The notes under the pieces were generated by a model. The model did no database searches and was not told where the DNA came from. It saw only the letters and a program-made list of their open reading frames with translations. This document shows positions 35,357-45,929 of a stretch of 64,000 nucleotides of DNA, one piece after another (positions within the stretch are counted from its first letter, which is position 1; every line of letters begins with the position of its first letter). The stretch comes from Hibiscus mutabilis (lineage: Eukaryota; Streptophyta; Magnoliopsida; Malvales; Malvaceae). The stretch covers positions 20,078,921-20,142,920 of the forward strand of contig CM033745.1 in the NCBI GenBank assembly GCA_019671005.1, read 5' to 3'. The translations under genes were made by a program, and so were the position numbers.

Positions 35357-36857
35357 TGTTGGAGTATGCCCAAAGACCAATCATGAGATGGTTGTAAAAG
35401 ACATACTTATTTTATCTTATTTATTAATATAAAGCCATTATTATTATTTCAGTCTTATTTTGTGTATCTATAAATAAACTGAATTATAATAAAGTCCTTA
35501 GAATAATATAGTTATTCTTGAATGTCCTTAGTCAAGAATTATTGTGGGCTTGGACAACAATAATGTATTAAGACTAATATGTAGTTGATTGATGACAAAG
35601 TGTTGTCATTGACACGGAGATGTCAAAATCAATACATAAGTATGTGCTAGGGAACGACATACTGGGCTGACCCGCTATGAGCATGTTTCTTGGATTATTA
35701 TGTGACAGTCACAACATTGCTCATGGTGATAACTACATGTATGATCATCAGACTTGAGATCATCATTATTTTAACATCGTGAGTGACATTTTGATACGGT
35801 CAAACGTGTGTCGTAACTGACTAAACTATAAAGACTGATATTGGATATGTCATAATTTGTGTAGCTAAATATGGTTGATCAAGATAGGATTTGTCTATCC
35901 TACATAATAGGAGTAATATCATAGGCCACTTGATTGAGTGAGACTATAAAATGCATGGCCATGCTCGAATAAATTGATATGGGATATCATAATTATTCGT
36001 TTATAATAGTCTACTCAAGATATCAAGAAACATTAGATGGACTATACAAGTGTGACTAATCCATGACTTGTGTCCGATCTAGATATGAGGACAAAAGGAT
36101 GAAATACATAAAAGAAGTTAATCACGAAAAAAAAGGTTAAATCGAACCACGATTTCATGTAACTTAGGTAGCAATGATGTATTGCTAGATGCCACTCATT
36201 GCTTGTAATATTAGAATTGTTCTGGATATTACTGCTAACGTTACATGAACCTACAAGGGTTACACCCTATGATTGAAACGAACAAATATCGATTAGATAG
36301 CATGTGTACAAACTTGTTGTACACGTAATTAGTGAGAAACCGAAATTGTTATAATTATTGTAATTATGGATAATTTTGTTTATTTATATATGTTAATATT
36401 TGATAAGTTATTAGAATTATCAAATATTATTAAAGTATATATATATATACATCTAAAAGAAACCTAATTAAAGTAGAATCAGATTCTACATATTTAATTA
36501 TATTTGGTTAAATATATTGTATATTTAAGAATCCGAATTTAATTAGAATTGAGTTTTTAAATGCTATATAAAGGCATAAGGTCTACCAACCATTTATTCC
36601 TGGTATTTGAAAAACCTCTCTAATAGTTAGAGAAGAGAAATATTGTTCGTTTCATTCGGGTGGACTGCATAGAGGTCGGAATGCTATTGTGACGACTCAT
36701 ATTCAATTTGGTTATTCTGAATTCCCTACGGATTTCCAGATTCATGATTTATTAAGGTAACGTTTCATCCTTTATCACCCCGAATTCATCCCTTGTACAT
36801 GGATTACGCCGGATAATTTTTTCGCTGCGCCATGGGCTGTACCGACGTTTCCTAACA
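35357..36857 (+). repeat. Copia-1 3' LTR
   Basis: 1501 bp, preceded by the polypurine tract AGTGGGAGA and followed by the target duplication GACAC. It differs from the 5' LTR by scattered substitutions and small indels around the (TA)n run. Confidence 0.93.
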
Positions 36858-37056
36858 GACACGTCAGACTTCATGCCCACTAGCTCAGCCTTGATTCCAG
36901 AACAAAAAACTACAGAACTTTGCCTTTTAGTGCAATTTTCAAAATTATAGTCATGCATAGAAAACACACAAAAACATCCAAATAAGCAACATGAACTAAT
37001 AATTAAGGACATACTTAAAGATAAAATAATACCCAAATTAACTACTTATCACTTTG

Positions 37057-37390
37057 CTATGTTGTTATGAAATCTCGAAACCATCTGATTGTAGGTTCTC
37101 AAAAACGATTTGGCAGATCATTCTCTCGTTATGCAAATTGAACAGGCACATTGGGGATGCATGAAGGGCAAATTGATGATGGTTTATATTCTTAAACTTG
37201 TATGGAGTGCTGCTATCTATCTTATATGGGATGAGAAAAACAAGAGGCAATTTTCAAATCAGGTTCGTTCGAGTGAAGAGATAATCAACACAGTCAAGGA
37301 GATTGTGCATATTAAACTTACTGATAGGAACTTACATAGATACGTACATGTTCATTTATCTCTTTGTATAGTTGGGGGACTTACATAGAA
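37057..37390 (+). pseudogene. LINE reverse-transcriptase C-terminus (zf-RVT), right part
   Basis: Continues the piece at 27256-27345: EISKPSDCRFSKTIWQIILS in one frame, then, after a frameshift and stops near 37165, LKLVWSAAIYLIWDEKNKR and EEIINTVKEIVHIKL in another. The order matches the tail of plant LINE ORF2. No upstream RT is present, so this is a 5'-truncated insertion. Confidence 0.7.
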
Positions 37391-37726
37391 CACATTGTGC
37401 GAGTGTCCTTGCTTTTTTCTTGTAGTGATTCTCCGCTTTCTTAGATAAATACGACACAAACTTATCCAAAAAGAAAATTTATCGTGTTTCATTTAAGTTT
37501 TAAATATGTTAAAAGTTTTTATATTATTTTAAAATTAAAATTTTATTTTTTTATAAAATTGGATTCATGTCTATTTCTATTTGAAAATTTTTGATTTATT
37601 TATATTTATGTTCAATTTTGTGGTTAATTATTAATCTGACAGTTATAAAAAATGTAATATAATTTTTTTGGTCGACTACATTTATTTTTTCTACAATTTG
37701 ACCCTTAATCTTTATAAATAAATAAA
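37391..37726. other. AT-rich spacer after the LINE remnant
   Basis: Possibly the LINE 3' untranslated end. Nothing else recognised. Confidence 0.4.
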
Positions 37727-38128
37727 GGCTTAAAGGCATATTTGCCCCCTAAATTATGTATTTTTTCCCGAACTGTCCCCTAAAATATTTTTTGGGAAGT
37801 TTTGCCCCTTTAACTGAAAATCGTGACCTCATATGCCCCTCTGTTAACCTCCGTTAAAAGAATCTCACGAGCCAATCAGAACGCGCCATGTGTTATTTTC
37901 TTAACAAAAAATAAGTTGACTTAAATAAAAGGGGTGAATTGTATATTAGATACGTCAAATTTTATTTTTTGTTATTTTAATCTCCTTTATGAATTGTTCA
38001 TCTTCTTCCTCTGTTTTGCCCCCTCAATGCCCAGCTGACTCGTAAGTTGGAAACTTCGTTAACCTCCCGACGGATGGCTTTTTGAACTAAAGGGGAAAAC
38101 CCATGAAGCCAAGCTTTCTTTCAAACTC
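37727..38128 (+). mobile_element. Single terminal repeat of a Mutator-like (MULE) element
   Basis: Starts GGCTTAAAGGCATATTTGCC and continues with GCCCC-rich words, in the same style as the terminal repeat of the complete element at 38771 (GGCTTAAAACACTTTTCCCC). No matching inverted end was found up to the next element or beyond Copia-old, so it is one-ended or its partner is lost. Confidence 0.5.
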
Positions 38129-38133
38129 GTCAA

Positions 38134-38601
38134 TGTTGGATTAAAATCCTCAATTGTGGGCACATATATAAAATGTATAATGATATTATAAAGTATGACA
38201 CAAAATTAAGTGACCAATTATGTTAGGCATGTCATGGGTATTAAAGTGTCATGGAAATAAAAGTGTAGATACCATAAGATGTATTTATAATTCAATGAGG
38301 GACAAAGTTATAAATACTTAATAGTTGATTTAATAATTAACTATATAAAGAGGTAGTGGTCCCCAAGAAATAGGTTAACTTGTTTTTCTCTCCTTCCCCG
38401 TCATAGAGTTTTACGTCAAGAGATAACATATCTTCTTGGAAGATCACAGTCACCTTTTAGGCAATCTCCATCAAAAGATTCAAGGTTTTCTATCGATTAA
38501 TTTAGGAACGCTTCCGCATCTAGTATTTTATTGTTCTTGATGATTTGACATGATAGATCCGGGTATTAGGTTCCGTATTAATTTATGATTTAGTTCTAAC
38601 A
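38134..38601 (+). repeat. Copia-old 5' LTR
   Basis: 468 bp, TGTTGG...TAACA. It is followed by a worn primer-binding site, TGGAATTAGCGCC (38604-38616), which resembles the initiator methionine tRNA site with several changes. Confidence 0.88.
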
Positions 38602-38603
38602 AT

Positions 38604-38616
38604 TGGAATTAGCGCC
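38604..38616 (+). other. Copia-old primer-binding site, decayed
   Basis: TGGAATTAGCGCC compared with TGGTATCAGAGCC of intact elements. Spacing from the LTR end is two bases. Confidence 0.55.
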
Positions 38617-38770
38617 TCGTCATATTGGATCATTGAGAATGAATTATTATATTTTAATTGATTCATTATTAAGGTTTTGTGGATTTAAATTTCGATTCAG
38701 TTTTAAATTTTGATTTTCATAATCATACTATATTTCCGCGATTGAAAATCTTAAAACATCATAATTTTAA

Positions 38771-40438
38771 GGCTTAAAACACTTTTCCCCCTAAACTTTA
38801 CCTTTTTTCTCAACTTGCTCCCTAAACTACATTTTGCCCACTTTTGCCCCTTAAACGTTTTGCCATTACTCATTTTGCCCCATTTCGTTGCCACTAACGT
38901 TAAAATTTTTTTCCAGTCAATCAAATCTCGCCACATCATCTCCTCATTGACTAAGTCAATCTGCCTGGTTTTGATTAAAGGGTAAATGATATGTCAAGTC
39001 TGTCAAGTTTGTTTCTTGTTCAATTTAGTCACTGAAAAGTCTATTTTTACCTAAAATTAACCCCTATTTGTTTCTAATTTTTATAATTTAGTCCTATATT
39101 TGTTATTATGAATAATATTATTTTATTCAAATGTTAACATTTAATAAAAATAAATTAAATCAATTATATTTTTTGGGAAAAACTCAAACGAATTTTGCTA
39201 AATTTGAATTGTATTTTTGAGCAAAATCTGAATTATATAATCATATTTCAATTATATTCAAATTATTAATTTGAATTTCAAAATATTCGAAATACATTTT
39301 TTGAGTAATTTCAAATTATATTCGAATCATATTCGTATTATATTCTAATCATGTTCGTATTATATTCGAATCATATTCAAATTATATTCAAATCATATTC
39401 GTATTATATTCTAATCATGTTCATATTATATCCGAATCATATTCAAATTATATTTGAACCATATTCTAATTGTATTCGAATTATTAATTCGAATTTTGCT
39501 ATATTCGAAATATATTTTTTGAGCAAAATTCAAATTATATTAGAATTCTATTGGAATCATGTTCATATTATATTCGAATCATATTCAAATTATATTTGCA
39601 TCATATTCGTATTATATTCAAATCATGTTCGAATTATATTCGAATCATATTCGAATTAATAATTCAAATTTTGCTAAAAACGAATATAATTCAAATTTAG
39701 CAAAATTTGAATTAATAATTCTAATATAATTGAAATATAATTCGAATATGATTCAAATATAATTTGAATTTTGCCAAAAATATAATTCATATATAAGTGA
39801 AATATGATTCGAATTTTGTTCAAAAATATAATTCAGGTATAAGTGAAATATGACTTGAATTTTGTTCAAAAAATATAATTCAAATTCAACAAAATTTGAA
39901 TATAACTGGGATATGATTCGAATTCGAATTTTGCTAAAAAAGAATATAATTCAAATTTTGCTAAAAAGAATATAATTCAAAATTTGCTAAAAAGAATATA
40001 ATTTGAATAAGTAATTGTTGGGATCAATTTTAGGTAATTTAATTTATCTAAAAAATTACTAATTTAATATTAAAATATTTAATTTAATTTAATTTAATTT
40101 AATATTTAAATAAAATAATATTATTAATAATAACAAATATTAGACTAAATTAAAAAATTAAAAACAAATAGGGGTCAATTTTAGTGGCTAAATTGAACAA
40201 AAAACAAACTTGACATGTCATGTACCCTTCAATTAAAACCATGCGGATTGACTTAGTCAATGAGGAGATGATGTAGCGAAATTTGATTGGTTGAAAAAAA
40301 AATTTAACGATAGTGGTAACGGAATGGGACAAAATGAGTAACGACGAAACTTTTAGGGGAAAAAAGTAGGCAAAACGTAGTTTAGGAAACAAGTTGAGAA
40401 AACAAGTAAAGTTTAGGAGAAAAAAAGTATTTTAAGCC
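38771..40438. mobile_element. Foldback Mutator-like (MULE) element with perfect 9-bp target duplication
   Basis: Terminal inverted repeats of about 280 bp (38771-39050 and 40160-40438) start GGCTTAAAA(C/T)AC. The flanks are a perfect 9-bp direct repeat TAATTTTAA at 38762-38770 and 40439-40447, the size typical of Mutator. The middle (about 39170-40010) is a tract of imperfect ATTCGAATCATATTC-like words. In the right half they appear as their reverse complements, so the whole element is nearly one long hairpin. It encodes no transposase. It sits inside the leader of Copia-old, soon after the primer site. Confidence 0.85.
39170..40010. repeat. AT-rich quasi-palindromic tract in the MULE core
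   Basis: Repeats of ATATTCGAATCATATTCAAA and close variants up to about 39655, then AATATAATTCAAATTTTGC-type words that are largely their reverse complements. ORFs across it are by-products of the repeat. Confidence 0.75.
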
Positions 40439-40447
40439 TAATTTTAA

Positions 40448-41149
40448 CTATGTTAACTTTTATTGTTGTGTTTCAAGTTCACTTGTAGTCGATAAAGATC
40501 ATTGTCGACTAGCATAAGGTAAATTAAATCAAAGTTTTAACATTTGATTTATTATAAAATATGGCTCATGGCAAAGTTAGGTTTTCTGATTAATCGTAAT
40601 AAGGAATAGGGGATACATGAAGTCTGCCGTTATCAAACTTGGGATACACGTTCTTTTAATGGGAAATTTTACATCAAAGTCCCCTTATTTTTATTATGTT
40701 CAATTTTCTCTCTCTATTTATAAACTAAATTCGGTTGACTTCGTGTGAATTCATATTTGAGAATTAATATTTCATTAATTCCGGTTGGCATTGAATCACT
40801 CTAATATTGTAGTTTTGTTTCCAGTCTTTTGAGAATTAAATTTTAAGGTTTGTTCTTTTTACTTCCCTGAATCAATGTTTCATCATTGAATATTAATAGA
40901 ATACGATAAAGATTACTCACCGTGCCATAAGATTCTAATTTCCGTTAGATTTGAACTTGGAATAAAATTCAGTTATGGATTATGGTTAATATAGTTACCG
41001 TTTGAACTGATTGTGTAAGTTACAATATATGATTAGTGTCATTTGAATCACTATTGTGCTTATGTTTGGGATTTGGTTATGGAATGCATGTCATTAATTT
41101 TATGAAATTTATATTTGATTTGGTTTGATCAAGAATTTCAACTTTGATC
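40448..41149 (+). other. Copia-old leader segment between insertions
   Basis: About 700 bases of non-coding retrotransposon leader. No genes or motifs recognised. Confidence 0.5.
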
Positions 41150-41154
41150 GTTAG

Positions 41155-42570
41155 TGTAACGACCTTTTTTAGCATTTATGTTCTTTTGAAAAACATGTTT
41201 AATTTCATAAGTTCGATACTACGAGTCATCCTAAATCGTTCTTTGAAATCTTGGTTTAAGGGGACTTCTTTTGAAAATTTCTATTCTTTTGAAAACGATA
41301 AAAAACTTGGAATTGCCACCGGCCACTTAAGTAGGCTGGATGCCATAAAAACCAGAGATTCATTCGAAAACAGGTTCGGGAGTTGGTTACGTGTGGGGAA
41401 GGATTAACACCCCCATCACGCCCGGAAATCGGTAGCAAAATATTTGTTGCTCTTAAATGGATGGAAATTGTTGAAATTTAAGTTGAATTTAATTAAGTGT
41501 ACTTAATTAAAAATTAACCTTAATTGAACGGGCTTTATCAAATTGGTGGGTTCAAATTAATTGGACATTTAATTAATAAGGATGACGGTACATCGAACCA
41601 TAGATTAAACTAACATCATATAAGCTTGACTGCCGTGTTAATTTATGGTTCGAATCTCGTACGTCACCTTTATGCATGGTGCAAACATTTAAGCTATGAT
41701 GTAATGATTTTATCCACTTTTAATTCATTTACCTTGGGACGATAAGAATTAATTCAAATATTTGATCAACATCCTTTAAGACCGGACTGTTACGACACAA
41801 ATATCGAAATTAATAAGTACCTCCTTTTATGATTTAAATTAATTAATGTGCAATCAAAATAAAGGGTCACATGGATAAACACACAAAAGAACTACTAAAG
41901 CCCTAACCTAAAAGGCCCAAATTATAAAAATTCAATTAGTGATCTAATTAGTAGCTAGATAAGTCTAATATTAACCATAAATTAATTAAACCCTAAAATT
42001 AGAAAACCATAATAAATTATGAATTATCTTGCACCATGATAATTAATTTGGTCAATTTTAAACTAGCATCCCAATGAGTCAATGGTATTATTTAAAGCGA
42101 ACCAAGTTAGTTAATCATGATTTTAATTAAATATCCATCTAAGACCAAAATTAATTTCATGTTAAAGATAATTCACTAAGCCCAAAATCATGTTAAATTC
42201 ATTAATCATGATTTTAGTTAAATATCATACACGTAAATATATAAAAAAACTAAATATTATAAAAAGACCTTTATGTTATATATATAAAACCCATATTATA
42301 TGCATTACATGAAAATTATATATTATGTGTAAAAGCGTAACATGTATATATATTATAAACCCTATATATATATATTATATTACACCACATACCATATACC
42401 TTGGAACCAAATTATATCATATATGTTATATACATAAAAACTATATGATACACTATTCATTATATTCACGAACTATATACTATATAACATACATATTAAA
42501 CATAACAAATACATACATATCAAGCCACATCAAACAAATATACTTATATATAAAAAATTATATTAGCAAG

Positions 42571-42605
<35 letters not shown>

Positions 42606-43933
42606 CCTCATAAGTTTTTTTAACAAAAAAGCTATTGTAAGTAATATTATATATATGTATGTATGTTACGCAGTATATACATGTATGTATATACGTAAAA
42701 AGAAAATGGAAATTAAAAAAGCATTAAATGAAAAAGAAAAGAAAAGGTTAAAGGGTTCAATCTCGGAATTTTAGAACCCGTTCATATACCAAACTGTTGT
42801 TTTCTCTCAAACAAGTCTTAGCCGCTGCTCTCTCAACACTGCCGTCGTCACCACTCCAACGAACTTGCCGGTGAAGCAAGGCCACGAACCGACTCCCCTC
42901 TTCGCCCCCTTCCTTTCCCTTGGTTTAGATTTTCTGAGAAAGCCGTTCGATCTTCACAAACATGGTCTTCAACTGTTTGACTTCTTCTTGATGGATCTGG
43001 AGATCCGATCGTTGGATCGTCGTGGTTATGAAGTATGTGATTCTCCATGCCGAGACGTTTCCGTTCGCTGTTGGGATCGTCGAATGGCTGCTCTGATCGC
43101 CGAAACCCGTCAAAGCCAAGGGTAAGTACTTCCCCTTTCTTTTTTATTCGAACCAAAAAGCAAGGAAAAACCTAAAATCTCAGAAATTTCTTTGTTCTTC
43201 GTATTGATAAAAATCCCCCTTCCTTCTCGTGGTTTCTGATTTTTGGCTTTATAGTCGAATTTTACAAGGTTTAAAAGAAAAGTAAAAAAAAAAAAAAAAC
43301 TTAAAATCAACTATTGGTTGCTGATTCCTTTTTGTTTGTATTCATCTGTTATCTGCAATTTTTGATTTCTTGTCTTTGTTTGCTTGCATGTTTTGTGGCT
43401 TGATGGGTTCGGTTGCTTGTTTGTAGGGCTGAGGCTCGATTCATGGAGCTGTCGATTGGGGACCAACAAGTGCGTTGTTGTGGCATGTGGAAGGTCACGG
43501 GATTTGGGAGGAAGAGGGGACCGAAGCCGCTGGCGTGGCGAGGGCGTGTACTCCACGCGGCACTCCAAAGGTCACGGGCTTCAATCTGGACCGTTAGATC
43601 ATTCCAGATCTGACGGTGGTTAATAGGCTGCGCCAAAAAGAAAGAATTAGGGTTTTCTTTTGTGTTATCAGATTAGAGCTTTAAAGTTTTGGACCGTATT
43701 GAGCCTTATGTAATAAGGATGTATATATATGTTTTTGGGCTTTAAAGCCTATGTAAATGGACTCTCTACATATATTTAATAAACTTGGACTTTTATTTAA
43801 TTAATAATAGTATATATTTTTTGTATTTTTTAATTTAACATAATGATAATAATAAATGAGAGAGAATAACTACAATAAACTACTAAATAAAAATGGGAAT
43901 GAGTGGTTAATCCAGATAAATTTAGTGATTACA
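41155..43933 (+). mobile_element. Solo LTR, long-LTR family, copy 1 (2779 bp)
   Basis: Starts TGTAACGACC and ends AGTGATTACA. It is flanked by GTTAG (41150-41154) and ATTAG (43934-43938), a 5-bp duplication with one mismatch. It shares with copy 2 (47859-50271) the block AACAGGTTCGGGAGTTGG then GTTACGTGTGGGG and the CACGCCCGG phrase, and a related 3' part. A long (TA)n run is at 42569-42601. A transcribed-leader-like, GC-richer part lies at 42780-43620. No PBS or pol genes adjoin. Such long LTRs are known in Ty3/gypsy elements; that assignment is a guess. Confidence 0.7.
42569..42601. repeat. (TA)n microsatellite
   Basis: About 16 uninterrupted TA units inside solo LTR copy 1. Confidence 0.9.
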
Positions 43934-44239
43934 ATTAGGTTACTATGAATATATTAAAGTTTCATGAGATCATTATATGAATTATTTATTTATATGATAT
44001 TTTTGATTTTGAATTTAAGTTAAAGATTGTTTTATTTTATTCAGTCTTTAATTTTGGTAAATGCATGCTTAAAGATTTTTTTTTGAGAAATAGTCAAAGA
44101 TTTTAGTTTTTCGATTTTTAATAGCCTTATTTAGACAACCTTATTTTGGTTATTTCGAAAAGTTAAATATTATTAAAAACTTAAGTTTTGACTGTTACAA
44201 AATTTTAAATTTAGATATCAATATATTTATATTATATAT

Positions 44240-45065
44240 TTTAAGATAAATTAATTAAAGCACTAAGTCACCAAAGTGACATCCATTATGAAAATTAAAT
44301 TATTTTAAAATATAGAAGGTTTTGTGCATGTAAGTCATATTATGTTAGTATTAATCGGCACAAAGGAAGATTAATAGTTGACATTGTTACATGTGCAACT
44401 GTGGTAATAAACATGTGATAATTATTCAGTTTTACATGTTAGTAATAAATCGACCCAAATGAATGTTTCTATTTAACATGTTCTTATTATCAATGTTTGA
44501 TTATTGTACTAAGATATCACTTGCAAGTTAATATTTTATCCAAAGATGAAATTTTAATGGAGTGTTCGATATCTTTATATGAGGTTTACATTTAATCAAA
44601 TTTATTATTATTTTGGTTATCTTTTAATTTGATTGGAAGATAAAATTAAGAAAAATATATTGAAACAATTAAATTCATATTTTGGCTTCGGATGTCTAAT
44701 ATTTTAATAGATTAATTGAAACATAATGTCACCAAAGTGATCGCTTTTGTGTAAATTAATTTATTTAAAATATCAAGATATTTATGGGTTTTTGTAATTC
44801 ATACGTTTATTACTTGGCCCAAAAGAAAGTTAATATTTGGCATAATTACAACGACAATTGTGGCAATAAATGTTTGACAATTATAAGGTATTTTATGTGA
44901 GCAATACATTATTCCAAAGATTAATCTATTGTTTGACATAGTTTATTGTCAATATTTGATTGCTACAACAAGAGTACTGCTTACAGTTAATAATACTGTC
45001 TAAAGACTTGATATTAATGTTGTGCTTGGTATCTTGAGGGGAACTAACCATTATTTTGATTTTAT
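44240..45065 (+). repeat. Tandem duplication of about 420 bp in the Copia-old leader
   Basis: Unit 1 (about 44240-44660) and unit 2 (about 44690-45065) share ordered words: ATGTCACCAAAGTGA-like start, TTAATATTTGGCAT-like, CAATTGTGGCAATAAA-like, TTATTGTCAATATTTGATT and CCAAAGATGAAATTTTAATG-like. They differ by many changes. The duplication lies just before the gag remnant, as in other long-leader copia elements. Confidence 0.65.
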
Positions 45066-45089
45066 TTGTTTACTTATGAATATTTATGT

Positions 45090-45900
45090 GGGTTTGTTTT
45101 TATTTTATTTATTTTTGTTATATATTTAGGTAATTGATCTTTTTCTCTTACAATATTTGTTAATATACATTTTACACTCATGTTTAGTGGAACTAATTTC
45201 AAGGAATAGAAAAAACACTTACATATTGTATTTGGTGGTTGTACGAACAAAGACTTTGCACTAAGGAAAGAACAACTTGCACCTCTCACTGCGGTAAGCA
45301 CCCATAAAAGGTATTTCGAGAGGTGGGATCGTTCAAATCGCATGAGTCTAATGATCATAAAAAACAACATTCTAGATATCTTTATGAGCACAAATCTAAA
45401 CAAATTACTCATACTAAGGGTTTCCTTGACGAATTTAAGAAATGTTTTACCAAAAACATTAATGTTAAGATGACATTAGTTATGCCTTTTTTGATGTCTA
45501 TGAAGTATAATGATCAAGGAAATGTGAGAGTACATTATGAAAATATTTAATATTGCTTCAAAACTTAAGGAACATAAGAACGAACTTTCTAATAATTGTT
45601 TGTTCTTATGGTTTTGGCATCGCTTCCTATACAGTTTAACCAATTCAAGTTACAATTGTCAAAGGGAGAAATAGACTCTATCTGGGTTCATTTCTCATTG
45701 TGCTAAAGAGGAAAAAAGTTGAAGCATTATAAGTATAAAAATACTCATTTGGTTAGTGCTCATTTAGTTAGTGCCTCTAAGAATAAGGGCAATAAAAGAA
45801 AATATTAAAATAACGTTGTTAAGGTTCCCACTTCAAAGAAACAACAATAAGTTACAAAGTATTGATTCTTTTGTATAAGTTAGGACATATGTGAAGAAAT
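45090..45900 (+). pseudogene. Copia-old gag, decayed
   Basis: Scattered words of a TNT1/Tork-like gag. RWDRSNRMSLMIIKNNI is near 45325. A second word, related to MKYNDQGNVRVHYENI, is at 45500-45548. Next comes ASLPIQFNQFKLQLSKG-like coding at about 45615-45665. A basic tail NKGNKRKY-like at 45785 precedes a zinc-knuckle trace (FFC...GHM) near 45865. Multiple stops and frame changes. Confidence 0.65.
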
Positions 45901-45929
45901 TAAACTTCAAAAGCGAGTAACTACTTCGG

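Larger units (their letters stand above)
28434..36857 (+). mobile_element. Copia-1: nearly complete Ty1/copia LTR retrotransposon, 8424 bp
   Basis: Two LTRs of about 1.5 kb (28434-29950 and 35357-36857) both start TGTTGGAG and end TAACA. The element is flanked by a perfect 5-bp duplication GACAC (28429-28433 and 36858-36862). The primer-binding site follows the 5' LTR and a purine tract precedes the 3' LTR. Order gag, protease, integrase, reverse transcriptase, RNase H is copia-type. About 1.4 kb of non-coding leader separates PBS and gag. Several stops and a few frameshifts make it non-autonomous now. LTRs differ by roughly 4-5% over the first 300 bases by eye, so insertion is not very recent. 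Confidence 0.95.
27346..37051 (-). mobile_element. Minus-strand solo LTR (about 1.28 kb), split by Copia-1
   Basis: The element proper is 27346-28433 plus 36863-37051. On the minus strand it begins TGATAAGTAGTTAATTTGGG and ends AATATTTATTTCA, the TG...CA ends of an LTR. Flanks are TTTTG (27341-27345) and CTTTG (37052-37056), a 5-bp duplication with one mismatch. Removing it rejoins the LINE zf-RVT reading on both sides, which independently confirms the ends. It contains a minus-strand TATA box (ACTATAAATACT at 28258-28269). No internal retroelement genes belong to it. Superfamily unknown. Confidence 0.65.

Noticed and set aside
39351..39659. 102-codon ORF rich in Ile, Tyr, Ser and Asn
   Set aside because: Produced by the AT-rich word repeat of the foldback MULE; not a gene.
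41579..41671. tRNA-like T arm (GGTTCGAATC) with matching inverted segment in solo LTR copy 1
   Set aside because: The two arms pair with each other as a simple hairpin; no anticodon or D arm, and the 3' end does not fit a tRNA.
42325..42603. 92-codon Tyr/Ile-rich ORF
   Set aside because: Runs through TA-rich sequence and a (TA)n microsatellite.
42848..43623. Several ORFs of 60-102 codons on both strands
   Set aside because: They lie in the GC-richer leader-like part of a solo LTR, overlap in all frames and show no retroelement protein motif.
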